From contig FJOG01000017.1 of the NCBI GenBank assembly GCA_900073065.1, positions 62,001-126,000 of the forward strand: a stretch of 64,000 nt of DNA, written 5' to 3'. The stretch comes from Phialocephala subalpina. Its lineage: Eukaryota > Ascomycota > Leotiomycetes > Helotiales > Mollisiaceae. The notes under the pieces are model-generated. The model saw nothing but the letters and a program-made list of their open reading frames with translations. It did no database searches and was not told the DNA's origin. Both the position numbers and the translations under genes were made by a program. Position 1 is the first letter of the stretch. Every line of letters begins with the position of its first letter. Below are positions 44,756 to 55,107 of the stretch, piece after piece.

Positions 44756-45550
44756 TCACGCCTCAACCTTCAGTTTCTCAACTCCTTCCACCGGAGCATC
44801 ATCGTCATAATCTTCATCCTCCTCAATCTTGCCAGCCAGACCTCTCTCCCAAAGCTGCTTCCCTGTTAACTGAGTAACCGTATCCTTCCCTCTATTCTTC
44901 TTCTTCTCGGCAGCTTCATCGTCCTCCTCCTGCTTAACCCTCAACTCCTCCATCTCCTTCCTAAAGTCTGCTCTCCACTTCATAAACGTCTCCGGATTCA
45001 CAGGCGTTCCATGGAACTTCTTATTCTCCTCCGCTTCTAGAGCAAGAACCTTTTGCTCATGTTCATGTCTAGTGCCTGCTTGCCGCTCTGCAACCAGTTG
45101 TTCGGCATTGTCTTTCAAGGTAGAAACGAGTGTGAAAATCATGGCCATGCCCATATTCTCTTCTATAGTTTCTATTAAACCATCGAGAAGTTTTTTTTGT
45201 CTGCGCTGACGCTGAAGTATGGATGTATAGGCGCATTTGGAATGGGTAGGAGGTCCAGGACAGGTGGTTCTTCGGGGTAGGCGTCGGGGTATTTGACCTG
45301 GAGGAGGATGGTTGGTGGCTCGGACTCGTCGCCATCATCATTTGTAATATCTAGAAGAATTGAAATGCGAAACTCCGTTTCTGATATATCTGTTATAATT
45401 GTCAGTAAGGTTTTGGTGATTCAAGGCGGGGTTGAGGAAAAGGTTGGCATTTCTTGCCAGGACCACCACAGAGTTAGACTGACCTTGGATCTCATCTGGA
45501 AAGATACTATCGAGCACTTCCCGCTCCTCGACTTGCTCTTCTCGGCCCAT
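44756..45550 (-). CDS. GIR2: RWD-domain protein, Gir2-like, with a frame break in an A8 run
   Basis: Minus strand: exon 1 45550-45484, intron 45485-45388 approximately (exon 2 begins 45389), exon 2 to 44756. The N-terminus is an RWD domain (EEREVLDSIFPDEIQ, then EPPTILLQVKYPDAYPEEPP with the YPxxxP motif). The C-terminus is charged, with VSTLKDNAEQLV and TGKQLWERG. Yeast Gir2 binds Gcn1 and the GTPase Rbg2 and damps Gcn2 signalling. As read, the frame is lost at eight adenines (plus-strand T8, 45192-45199). One extra A would give the expected continuation through LLDGLIETIEENMGMAM to the stop. This may be a sequencing error in a homopolymer or a true lesion. The gene is divergent from PUF6 (172 bp). 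Confidence 0.85.
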
Positions 45551-45722
45551 TTCGCTGGTGCTGATCCTCACTGCTGAAGTCGAGAATTTCAGAGCTCGTC
45601 GTGGGGTAGCCCAGGATAGGTTAGACCGATCGATAAGAAAATTAGTGGGTCCAAAATCTTCAAATCTTCAAAAAAGTTTCCGCGCTCAGGAAAGTGCAAC
45701 CAACTCAAAGGCATTGAGCAAA
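45551..45722. promoter_or_regulatory. Compact divergent promoter of GIR2-like gene and PUF6
   Basis: Only 172 bp lie between divergent start codons, so the two genes very likely share promoter DNA. No motif is claimed. Confidence 0.45.
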
Positions 45723-47938
45723 ATGCCAAGCGCAACGACTACGAAATCTGCAATGGCAGGTGTCAAGAGGAAATCTGCACCGGTGAAGGAAGGGAAGGTC
45801 AAGGAAAGAAAAAAATTGAAAACCGAATCGAAATCGAAATCGGAATCGAAATTTGAGAACAAGGCGAAGTCCAAAGCAAAGCCGGTCAAGAAGGTCGAAA
45901 CCAGCGAGGATTCGGATGAGCTCGATTCAGACGATGATGGAGGCGTTCCGCTCACTGCATTTGAGGATAATGAAGATGTTGAAGAAGAGAGCGAAGAGGA
46001 GGATATTCCCAAGGTCGCAGACGGTCTGCACCCAGACCGAGCCAAAGCTGTTTCAACGAACAGTAAGTATTTACTTCTTGCGTAAGAAGTGCTTCAATTG
46101 ACATTTGCAAAGGTCAATCTTCGAAAGAGGCACATGCCAAACAGAAACAATTAGCACAAGAGCGAAAAGCAGCCAAACCATTAGCAGACCAACTGGCGAG
46201 GACGAAGAAAATATGGGAACGATTGCGCCGAAAGTCCCATGTCCCGAAGGATGAACGAAAGGCCTTGGTCACGGAATTGTTCGAGATAATCACTGGCAGA
46301 ATCAAGGACTTTGTGTTGAAGCACGACAGTGTCCGAGTTGTTCAGACCGCCATAAAATATGCCAACCCCGAGCAGAAGAAAATGATTGCCAAGGAACTGG
46401 CTGGTACATACCGGCAGCTCGCTGAGAGCAGATATGCCAAGTTTTTGATTGGAAAGCTTTTGGTCCAAGGCGACGACGAGATCAGAGATACAATTGTGCC
46501 TGAATTCTTTGGCCATGTCCGTCGACTGATTAAGCACCCTGAAGCTTCTTGGATTCTGGATGATGTATACCGTGGGGTAGCTACGAAACAGCAGAAGGCC
46601 ATAATTCTTCGGGAATGGTATGGAGCAGAGTTTGTGCTGTTCCAGAAAGGCAAATCAGAGAAGGTGACCGGGGACCTCTCTGAAATTTTGGCCGAGGAGC
46701 CTGGAAAGCGAGCACCCATCATGCGATCATTACAAGAACTCATCAACCACCTGATCCAGAAGAAGATGACTGGTTTCACTCTACTCCACGATGCCATGCT
46801 TCAATACTTCCTCAACGCCAAGCCAGGCACCGAGGAAATTACGGAGTATCTAGAGATTATCAAGGGTGATGAGGAGGGAGATCTTTTGAAGAATTTGGCA
46901 TTCACAAAGTCGGGGTCAAGGGTTGTCTGCCTGGCGTTTGCATACGGGACTGCCAAAGACAGGAAGCAGATTCTCAAAACCTACAAGGACACTAAAGACC
47001 TGATTCAGGCGATGGCCACGGATGCAAGTGCCCATGTGGTACTTCTCACCGCCTACGAAGTTATCGATGATACCGTTTTAACATCAAAGTCCATCTTCCC
47101 TGAGCTGCTAAGCAAGGATGCCGATACGCAAACTAAGACTGTTGTGTCTTTCGCCAACGATCTCCATGCCCGCACAATACTCCTCTATCTATTTCAAGGG
47201 CGGTCGAAAGCCTTGTTCCCCCCGAGCCTCTCATCAGACCTTGAGATTTTGGCCGAAGTCGACACAGTCCGGACAGCTACGAGCAAGAAGGACCCTGAAG
47301 TGAGACGAAAAGAATTGGCAAAAGCTTTGTCGCCATATTTGCTGAAGGCTATTGAGTCGGCAGCTAGCGAATTGGTTGCTTGGTCCTTTGGTGCACAGTT
47401 CGTGACTGAGGTGATGTTCGGTGCTGAAGGCGACAAGAGCGCAGCCCTTCAAGCGATTGCCGAAACAGCTACCGGAGATCCCACCGTCCAGCTAGAAGCA
47501 ACAGAAGCGGTAGAGGATGCTCCACCTGCGTCTCATATCGGCAGCTCACAATTTGGAGGAAGGCTGTTAAAGTCACTCATCGCTGGTGGGCGATTTGACA
47601 GCAAGACCAAGTCCATTATTCCCGTTGTTCCAGCTCTCGACTTTGCGGATATTGTATACCCCAATATCAAAGACTATATCATTGAATGGGCCACCGGACC
47701 AAACTCCTTCGTTGTACTATCACTCGTCGAGTCCGGCAATTTCTCCAAGAAGGATGAGGTGTTGAAGACCTTGAAGTCAGAGAAGAAGAAGCTGCAGAAG
47801 GCAGCTAGTGAAGAGACCGCCGAGCAAAAGGTGAAGCGGGAGGAAGATGAGAAGATTGCGAAGGATACTGGGAAGAAATCAAAATTTGTCAGGGAAATTG
47901 GAAACAAGGGGTCAAAACTTCTGTTGGAAAAGTTGTAA
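45723..47938 (+). CDS. PUF6: Pumilio-like RNA-binding protein PUF6
   Basis: Nucleolar Puf-fold protein needed for 60S ribosome biogenesis; in yeast it also represses ASH1 mRNA. Exons 45723-46062 and 46113-47938 give 721 residues. The start at 45723 (MPSATTTKSAMAGVKRK) follows a long in-frame leader that lacks an ATG. The N-terminal ~110 residues are Lys/Glu/Asp-rich with nuclear-signal-like patches and an acidic tract. The PUF/CPL region follows, with LFEIITGRIKDFVLKHDSVR, YAKFLIGKLLVQG, FTKSGSRVVCLAFAYG and FGGRLLKSLIAGG. The C-terminus is lysine-rich. Atypical Puf repeats plus a CPL domain distinguish it from cytoplasmic Pumilio proteins. Intact. Confidence 0.95.
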
Positions 47939-48109
47939 TTTTGTCAGATATGCCAGTTTAGATAGATCTCCATTGTGCTATCTACAATTGATACCCATGA
48001 TGTCGTCCTCCATGTGTCCGACGCCCAACCCCATCAAATGAACGCCAATGAATCGTCTCATCATCCATGAAGTCGTAAGAACAGTCCCTCCCTCCCAATC
48101 CAAGATCGA

Positions 48110-48418
48110 TTAAGTGCAGGTCAATCTCGCACCACCCATCACACCAAATGTCAGCATTCTGTTCTCACTAGCTTTCAGATATGTTTTACAGCCAGCAGTG
48201 TTGGCCACAGAACAGATGCCCGCAGCTCCATTACTCTGCGTGCAAGTGTCCCCCTTCTTACTCGTGTTTGCAATACAACAAGCTCCAGTAGCGACAGGAC
48301 GACCGTTATTGACACCTCGATCGAAAACAGCTCCTGCTTCTTGGCGAGCAGCAATACATCCGGAAGCAGCGAGCGCGGTGGCCACGAAGAGATCCGGTGT
48401 TGCTACGGAGAACTTCAT
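48110..48418 (-). CDS. Small secreted cysteine-containing protein
   Basis: 102 residues. The first ~23 (MKFSVATPDLFVATALAASG...) look like a signal peptide, with likely cleavage near AAR. The mature part has a CC pair (GACCIANT), then DTC, GIC, AGC and a C-terminal LTC. This is six cysteines in the order seen in families of small secreted proteins of ascomycetes, some of which act as effectors. The end looks short against that pattern; a GTAAAA donor-like site just after AGC may hide an intron, so the last ~27 residues are uncertain. An apoplastic or cell-wall role is inferred only from secretion and cysteines. Confidence 0.65.
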   Translation of the reverse strand: MKFSVATPDLFVATALAASGCIAARQEAGAVFDRGVNNGRPVATGACCIANTSKKGDTCTQSNGAAGICSVANTAGCKTYLKASENRMLTFGVMGGARLTCT

Positions 48419-49308
48419 TGCGAAAGAGTGTTGATGAGGTTGCAAATGTACGTGGTGAAAGTATGGTCGATGTTGAAAAGAAGGTTTGAGCGAATGAATA
48501 TTAAACGAAACCGACCAGCGGAAAGAGTGAAGATGTGTTAAAGACAGTACACGAAGCAAAGATGAAAGAGTGATGAAGGACAAGTCCAACTATCATTGCG
48601 AACCAGCTCAGATTTATACTTCTCCAAAGTCCAAGCTCGCACTCCTCGCATTGACGAGACAACTCACCACTTGGCATCACAGCCCTCATGACTTCACCAA
48701 ATTCCACTTCAACAACACACCAGAATAATGCCTCACGATACCATTAACCCCGTTTCTGGCAACACTAGCTCCACAGGCTTCGGCAAAAGTTATCAGATGG
48801 CAACTGGAGACTTCAGATGGCAGCTCGAGACTGGATCGTCCCATCTCCTGAAACGGTCTCGGCTTTCTCAACTCTGGGTCACTAAAGCCTCCTAAGACGA
48901 TCTTGTCTCGTTCAGTGTCGTTCGCCTATTCATTCTAGGTTTGAGCTGAGTGTCATGGTCGTAGTTTTGTGAGGATCAGGCACTGGTGGTACTTGGAAGT
49001 CCACATGTCGATGGAGGTTGGAGAAACATAAATCGAGTGATGTGCGATTCTGTTCCATGAATTTTGCCGTATCTGAAGATCAGTTGAAGGTCGAACATTC
49101 AGATTCATATTTCCGACCGAATATGGCGGATTGTGATGTTGGGGTTGCCGAGTCAGAAAGGTACTAACTTATTCTGAATGTGAGTTTCGAACGAAGAAAT
49201 CATGAAGATAGGAATTTCTTGAATGTGTGCTAGAAGAGAAGGAACCCCCCCACCCCCCCCAATATATATATATATTTCATTGTAGTTATACTAGTTACAA
49301 AAGACTAG
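48419..49308. other. Interval before the degenerate region
   Basis: 890 bp without a credible gene. It contains a low-complexity spot with a poly-C run and an (AT)n microsatellite (about 49245-49275). Confidence 0.5.
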
Positions 49309-50085
49309 CTACTTCACAGCCAGCGAAGCTTTTAGCGGGCCGACGACTGCAAAGCATATGACTGGTGAGATAGTGTAAGAGATCGTGACAAATTTGGCAA
49401 TTGACATCTTCTCATTCTCGTCTGCTCCACTAACATCCGCCAATGCTGTGAGTTTGGTCGCAGGAGGACCAGTACGCATCATCATAAGTACGAACCACAG
49501 AATCGGATCGTCGTCAAGAAGATTTGTTTTGAGGCGATGAGGAATATGGTGCCGATGCTTACGCTATGAATTGTCACTGTCGGTGCCAGTTCCATGCTCC
49601 CAGCAGTGCGAAGGCTGAAGTTGCAATGTTAGGACGTGAACCTTAGACGGAGAGACTTACATTGGCCAAAGTATGAACCGGATGAAGAAAATTGTGAGCA
49701 TTGCAATAATCTTAACTTCTCCACTAGCTTCTCCTTTCTTCGTTTTCAGCAAGCTACTGCTGAGCTTTGCCCCAGCCACTAACAAGCTGAAGGGGAGCGA
49801 ATAGTTCTCCGATGTTCTTAACTAAAGAACCCGCCATCTGACGGAGTATTGAAAAAAGCTTTGTGTGGCGGTGGAATCAGCTCCAATCAATGCTCCGGTA
49901 AGAGGAGCATTGAGAAAGCTGTAAGCAAATAAGACTGCTACAGAGGCTTGCAATTCTCCAAGAAAGCTAGGAAGAATGCCGCTCGACATGATAGACAAGT
50001 GACTGAGCTGAATGGTGAACCATAGAGGAATCTGTGAGGAGAAGGAAAAGGACCTAGCTCGTTCTTGGAGTTTGGTAACCATTTG
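49309..50085 (-). pseudogene. Decayed auxin-efflux-carrier-like membrane transporter
   Basis: Recognisable pieces on the minus strand, high to low coordinate: NAPLTGALIG; then in another frame PPPHKAFFNTPSDGGFF; then VKNIGELFAPLQL; then AGAKLSSSLLKTKKGEASGE followed by a hydrophobic helix ending FIRFILWP. After an intron-like gap come WFVLMMMRTGPPATKLTALA and MSIAKFVTISYTISP, with a stop at 49309-49311. These are ordered C-terminal landmarks of fungal auxin-efflux-carrier family proteins (ten-helix transporters of unknown substrate). Stops and frameshifts lie near 49875, 49820 and 49775. The 5' half is absent and would lie toward the AT-rich element and assembly gap. The call as a relic is firm; its substrate is unknown. 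Confidence 0.85.
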
Positions 50086-50186
50086 AACGCGTCTCGGATG
50101 CGTGATTCACTGGACCTTGGCCTGGAGTGACCAAGGCAAACGTCATGGCTGATAAGGAGGACCTCGAAGTGTGAAGATCGCTTGGT

Positions 50187-51254
50187 CCACCAGGGGCTGC
50201 AGGAATTCGTACGACACCAAAACTAAAAANNNNNNNNNNNNNNNNNNNNNNNNNNNNNNNNNNNNNNNNNNNNNNNNNNNNNNNNNNNNNNNNNNNNNNN
50301 NNNNNNNNNNNNNNNNNNNNNNNNNNNNNNNNNNNNNNNNNNNNNNNNNNNNNNNNNNNNNNNNNNNNNNNNNNNNNNNNNNNNNNNNNNNNNNNNNNNN
50401 NNNNNNNNNNNNNNNNNNNNNNNNNNNNNNNNNNNNNNNNNNNNNNNNNNNNNNNNNNNNNNNNNNNNNNNNNNNNNNNNNNNNNNNNNNNNNNNNNNNN
50501 NNNNNNNNNNNNNNNNNNNNNNNNNNNNNNNNNNNNNNNNNNNNNNNNNNNNNNNNNNNNNNNNNNNNNNNNNNNNNNNNNNNNNNNNNNNNNNNNNNNN
50601 NNNNNNNNNNNNNNNNNNNNNNNNNNNNNNNNNNNNNNNNNNNNNNNNNNNNNNNNNNNNNNNNNNNNNNNNNNNNNNNNNNNNNNNNNNNNNNNNNNNN
50701 NNNNNNNNNNNNNNNNNNNNNNNNNNNNNNNNNNNNNNNNNNNNNNNNNNNNNNNNNNNNNNNNNNNNNNNNNNNNNNNNNNNNNNNNNNNNNNNNNNNN
50801 NNNNNNNNNNNNNNNNNNNNNNNNNNNNNNNNNNNNNNNNNNNNNNNNNNNNNNNNNNNNNNNNNNNNNNNNNNNNNNNNNNNNNNNNNNNNNNNNNNNN
50901 NNNNNNNACATATAAGTAAAAAAGCCAAATATTTAATATTATAACGAAATTTTTTATTTAAAACGGGCCTTTTAAATAAATTATATCTATTACTAATTGT
51001 ATTTGTTTCGATTAAAAAATCTATTATTTCCTTTAATATTTAATTTTATATTAATTTTTAAAAACTTAAATAATTAATTTTATATATAATTCTTCTAATA
51101 AATATGCTTACGTAATCAAGTTTCTTCTATACAAGAATCATACTTATATTTATCAAAGCCTAAATATAAAGTTTTAAGTATTTCTATTAATAGATTATTA
51201 GATATTAATTAAATATGTTTTTGGTGTCGTACGAATTCCTGCAGCCCCTGGTGG
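50187..51254. mobile_element. AT-rich element bounded by perfect 36-bp terminal inverted repeats
   Basis: 50187-50222 and 51219-51254 are exact reverse complements over 36 bp (the right arm begins TTTTGGTGTCGTACGAATTC). Between them lie a 679-base gap and, from 50908 to 51218, DNA that is overwhelmingly A/T with no open frame, as left by repeat-induced point mutation. The arms themselves are GC-balanced. A non-autonomous or RIP-killed terminal-inverted-repeat transposon fits. A foldback or assembly artefact at the gap is the alternative. No clear target-site duplication could be read at the outer ends. Confidence 0.6.
50229..50907. other. Assembly gap (run of N)
   Basis: 679 undetermined bases. 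The frames drawn through this run have no meaning. Confidence 0.99.
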
Positions 51255-52238
51255 TCCACGCCACGGGTGTCATCGCGCCAGGGGAAATCAACATTTGCCA
51301 AGGAACTCAAACTTAGCGCCTGATCACGTGTGGGTTTCCATTTCTCTTTTTCCAAACCGAACGAAATTTCATCAGCCTTCTGGTCTTTTCATCGACTGCA
51401 ATACAAGTGCATACGTCGTCCAAGCCCATGATCTAGTTGTTTTATAACTCGGCCAATACGGTTGAATCCCATCGTTATTAGTTGGAGGTCCAGGACCCTT
51501 TTGAAGGCTATTGCACATTCCCAGGCTACCAGTCTTCACAAGAGCATGCATCTTGTGTTCTCCATGATGATCTTATCACTTCCACCATCAGTCTTCGAGC
51601 GAGACATCTGTATCAATACCAGCGCTACTTTCATCCATTTGTATGTCAACATATCTTTCCTCGAATTTCCTCTCAAGATATTTGGCAGATAGTGGGACAT
51701 TTGAGCAACTTATTGTATCGACAACTGCAAATAGAGGGCGGAGGACTGGCGGCCTGAACACTTTCTTACTGGAGACTTGTATTGTTCGCTGGCTCAGTTT
51801 GCTATGCCTAGTTGTTTCTTATGTACTTCCTCTTCAACACCCAAAGGATACCCGCCATGTTTAGAAGTCTGACCGGGTACCGTAGAGCGTTAAGCAGAAC
51901 AGTCAACTTTCTACTGAGAAGTTGCATTGAATACCTCTAGCACGTTGAAAAGGACCTCAGAGAATTCCTTGACTGAAAGAACTCAATATTTTGGGTCTCG
52001 TTCACTGCCAAAAGGTATAGCTTTGGTCCAAAAGTGATCCGGCACCCGGACAGACCTCTTAACATAGCGAGTATCAAGTGCAATTCTTTGAATATTCGTC
52101 GAGTGTGCTATCTCGGATGGCTTTGGGATAACTTTTCAGACGACCAATTATAACCAGAGATATCTGTACCCACAGCCTTGCAATTGTTCGCGCTCTAGGA
52201 TCAAGTTCTCAAAAATGTGACATCGAATTCCTTCGATC
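51255..52238. other. Interval without supported genes
   Basis: About 980 bp right of the AT-rich element. Frames up to 91 codons (51482-51757, +) show no recognisable motif and overlap others. Given the decayed surroundings they are not called. Confidence 0.45.
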
Positions 52239-53686
52239 ATGCCAATTGTTTCTCTGCGGCTTTCGCTCATATCCAAGTCATCAGTCCCCAGACCTTCAAT
52301 TGCTCTCGCATCAAGGATTTTGACAATGCGACAAGCTCGACATGGAAGACGTCTTATAGCCCGTAATTCCCTCGAAAGGCCTCGATCCGGATTCCTTCGA
52401 CCCTTTCCAGCACCGAACGCTTCTCCCAAGGAGCCTCTAGCCAGTGCGCTCACCAAGTCCTCCAACGAAACGCACGGGAGTGGTCCTGGTAGAGTTGTGC
52501 TTGCTGGCTTTGCGCTCTTGCTCATCCTGGGCTTATTCTCCTAGTACCGTTCGCACATCGACAAGGTTTCCCTCACGAACGGGACCCGCTTCGTCTGGCC
52601 CGTATCTGAATATGATGAAGAGATCAGCTACCATGGGGCATATTACGGCGTACTTAAGGGTAAATATAAGTATCCAGATGATGGCCCTGTGATTATAATG
52701 GTACAGAATTTCATGACTAGGCTTCTCGAGGTCGAATTAGCAAGGGGGCCGAATGTAAAGCACCATGTGTTTCAAGATTATGGTCAGTTCTTGCAACTTG
52801 CATGTACATGTCTTTGGGCTAAGAAGACAATTTAGATGACCCCAACGCCCCGGCGTTGCCTACACGGGTTTTCATCAACACGGGTTACCTACTGGAAACT
52901 CAGAATTTAGACGAAGTTGCTGGAACACTAGCTCATGAACTTGGACATACTGTTGCTCGTCATGCAATGGAAAAGAGTATCTGTCAGTTCTTCGCAAATA
53001 CCTTGTCGAAGTTTTTCGGCTGTAAGGGGCCTCCTGGACGTGACTACATAACCAGCAAGGTCAGTACGAATTCAACTCATCGTCGAATCAACGCCTGAGG
53101 GTGTCCGTGTGTGCCGAGATCCTCCTAGCTCCACTTTCTAATGCGAGGATGTTTTGGTGTACAATAATAGGCTCATTCTGACGCTTTTCAGATTCTCGAA
53201 ACTGAAGTGGATCACATGGTCTTATTTTGATGGCTCAAGCCGGTTTCAGTCCACAGGTGAGGGTTAATTTTCTAGAACGGCGTCTATTGGAGGAGAAAAC
53301 AAGGGCACGTGAACCTCCACCCGACTTTCTCAGGACACCCCTCGGTAAGTGTTCTTCCATAAGCTATCTGCCAGGAATTAATCTGGATAGTGTAGACCGA
53401 AGCCCGACTTACCCATTTGAAATCTATACTTTTCGAAGCTGAAGTTCTGTACGAAGATAACAAGAGAGTTCCGCTTGTCTTACAAGAATGGGAGGAGTTA
53501 CGTGAAGATTTGAAAGATAGAGCGACGAATCGGGAACATCCACGCAGATTAGCCAGAGAGACAATGCCTGCGATCCTACTCCCAGTTATTTCCCAGAGTT
53601 TGATTGATATCAAGCAGGAATTGAAGGAGCTTAAGAGGAAGATAAAGACGAGGAAGAAGACGGATACTCACTCAGAGGTTACCTAA
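52239..53686 (+). pseudogene. Decayed OMA1-like M48 metallopeptidase, copy 1
   Basis: An Arg-rich, presequence-like N-terminus leads to a hydrophobic helix (RVVLAGFALLLILGLFS, about 52490-52540). An in-frame TAG (52543-52545) follows, then YRSHIDKVSLTNGTRF. After a plausible intron comes GTLAHELGHTVARHAMEK, whose zinc-binding HELGH (52934-52948) is intact. Downstream, GFSPQVRVNFLERR and RLTHLKSILFEAEVLYE belong to the same family but sit in different frames (breaks near 53225 and 53400). The layout matches the inner-membrane/periplasmic-facing OMA1 group of M48 peptidases involved in mitochondrial quality control. At least two lesions argue for a pseudogene; the conserved active site shows that decay is not old. 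Paralogous to the copy at 55.1-56.5 kb. Confidence 0.8.
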
Positions 53687-55107
53687 ATTACCGAGGAAGT
53701 CACAAGCTCCCTGAAGATACAACAGCTTTCAGCAGTAGCTGAACTCGAAAGCGACCCTACGGATCGTACCAGCGACATAGTCACAGACTCCTCGAAGGTA
53801 CCACAACATCAGAAGGTAGCAGGACTCAAAAACCTCGATTCTGTCAATCCTCCTCTATTGCTTCTTTCGCGCCTCCCTCCGGAAGGATGGAGGAATGGGT
53901 GAGCAGGCGGTTAGAGCTACTGAGAATGATAACACGCAGAATATCGGAGATTAAGCAAGCGACCCTGTTAATGATCTTGCCCAGAAGAACCATGAGGTGG
54001 ACGCTGCGGAGGGAGAGGACAAGTGATGGTACACTAGGTATTGCCTCCGAACTCTGTCACATTTTTGGAGCCTCCATTTACAAGAGTTGAAGGTGCTGAG
54101 AGTCCGGGGTTGCGACCATGTCAAGCTGGTGATACTATCTCATGAAATATCACGTCACCTCCTGTATTCAGATAATGGAAGCACCAACGCGTATTTAAAC
54201 ACGTGCGCTAAGATTGAAGACTTAACCAACATCCGCGATATTGCTCCTTCCAACCGAACTCCACAAGATCGCCTAAGAAATGATGTTTACAGAAGTCTCT
54301 CTGAGATTACTCTCTCCCAAATCTTAGCGCAATATCACGTGTAGATATTCTATTTTAGGAACATTTCATCTCCTTCCTTCTCTTCCTTCTCTTCCTTCTC
54401 GTGCCAAGTACATCAACTCCCTGAACATGCAAATGTTACAAAGATACGTATGGACAAAATCTGGCCGAAGTTTCTGTTCTGGCTGTGCCTCTCCAGATCT
54501 CAGATCTCAGCTCGGGGATCATTTCCGCCACGACTCATGAGGCCAGCTTGCCCTTCAAGGATATGTCAACTGAGTTGGCGTGTTTGTCGCTGAAGGTATC
54601 TGGAAGCTTGCATGAAAATCAAGAGAGACGGTGGCACTGTGGTGCTATTTCATGGGGCTACGAATGATCCTCGAATGTAATTGTGCAGCCTGCGATACTC
54701 TCGGGTCCACCACGACTCCTCTCACACGACTGTCCAAATCACATCAATGTTAGTTTACTTATGCGAATCTCCCTGCCGAGTGGGTCTCTGAAAGCGCTCA
54801 GATCCGTCTATCTGTGATGTGCTTCGTTGCTCTGTCTATGTTGTTCTTCCTTGCTTGTCTGGCCGCAAACTGAAGTACGAGCTCGGTGGTGGCGTTCACT
54901 GTACCGTGCATCAATAGAGCCTCAGATTTTACGGTTGTCAGAAAAGGCACCTTTTGTGTAACCACAGCCCTCTCATCCCCCAGCCTTGCAATTTTTCTTC
55001 CGATTTTCAAATCACAAACTTTGCCCTTATTCTTTTCGAATCCGAAAACCCAAAATTAGCGGAACCAATATATCGTGTAGAGCACCCCGGTTGCACTTAA
55101 CTATCCA
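53687..55107. other. Interval between the two peptidase relics
   Basis: 1.4 kb, probably containing more worn duplicated sequence. A CTTCCTTCT-type microsatellite lies at about 54370-54402. No supported gene. Confidence 0.4.

Noticed and set aside
50054..50944. Long frames on both strands through the gap
   Set aside because: They consist almost wholly of undetermined bases, so their length is an artefact.
51482..51757. 91-codon plus-strand frame
   Set aside because: No recognised motif and inside a degenerate zone; kept only as an unsupported interval.
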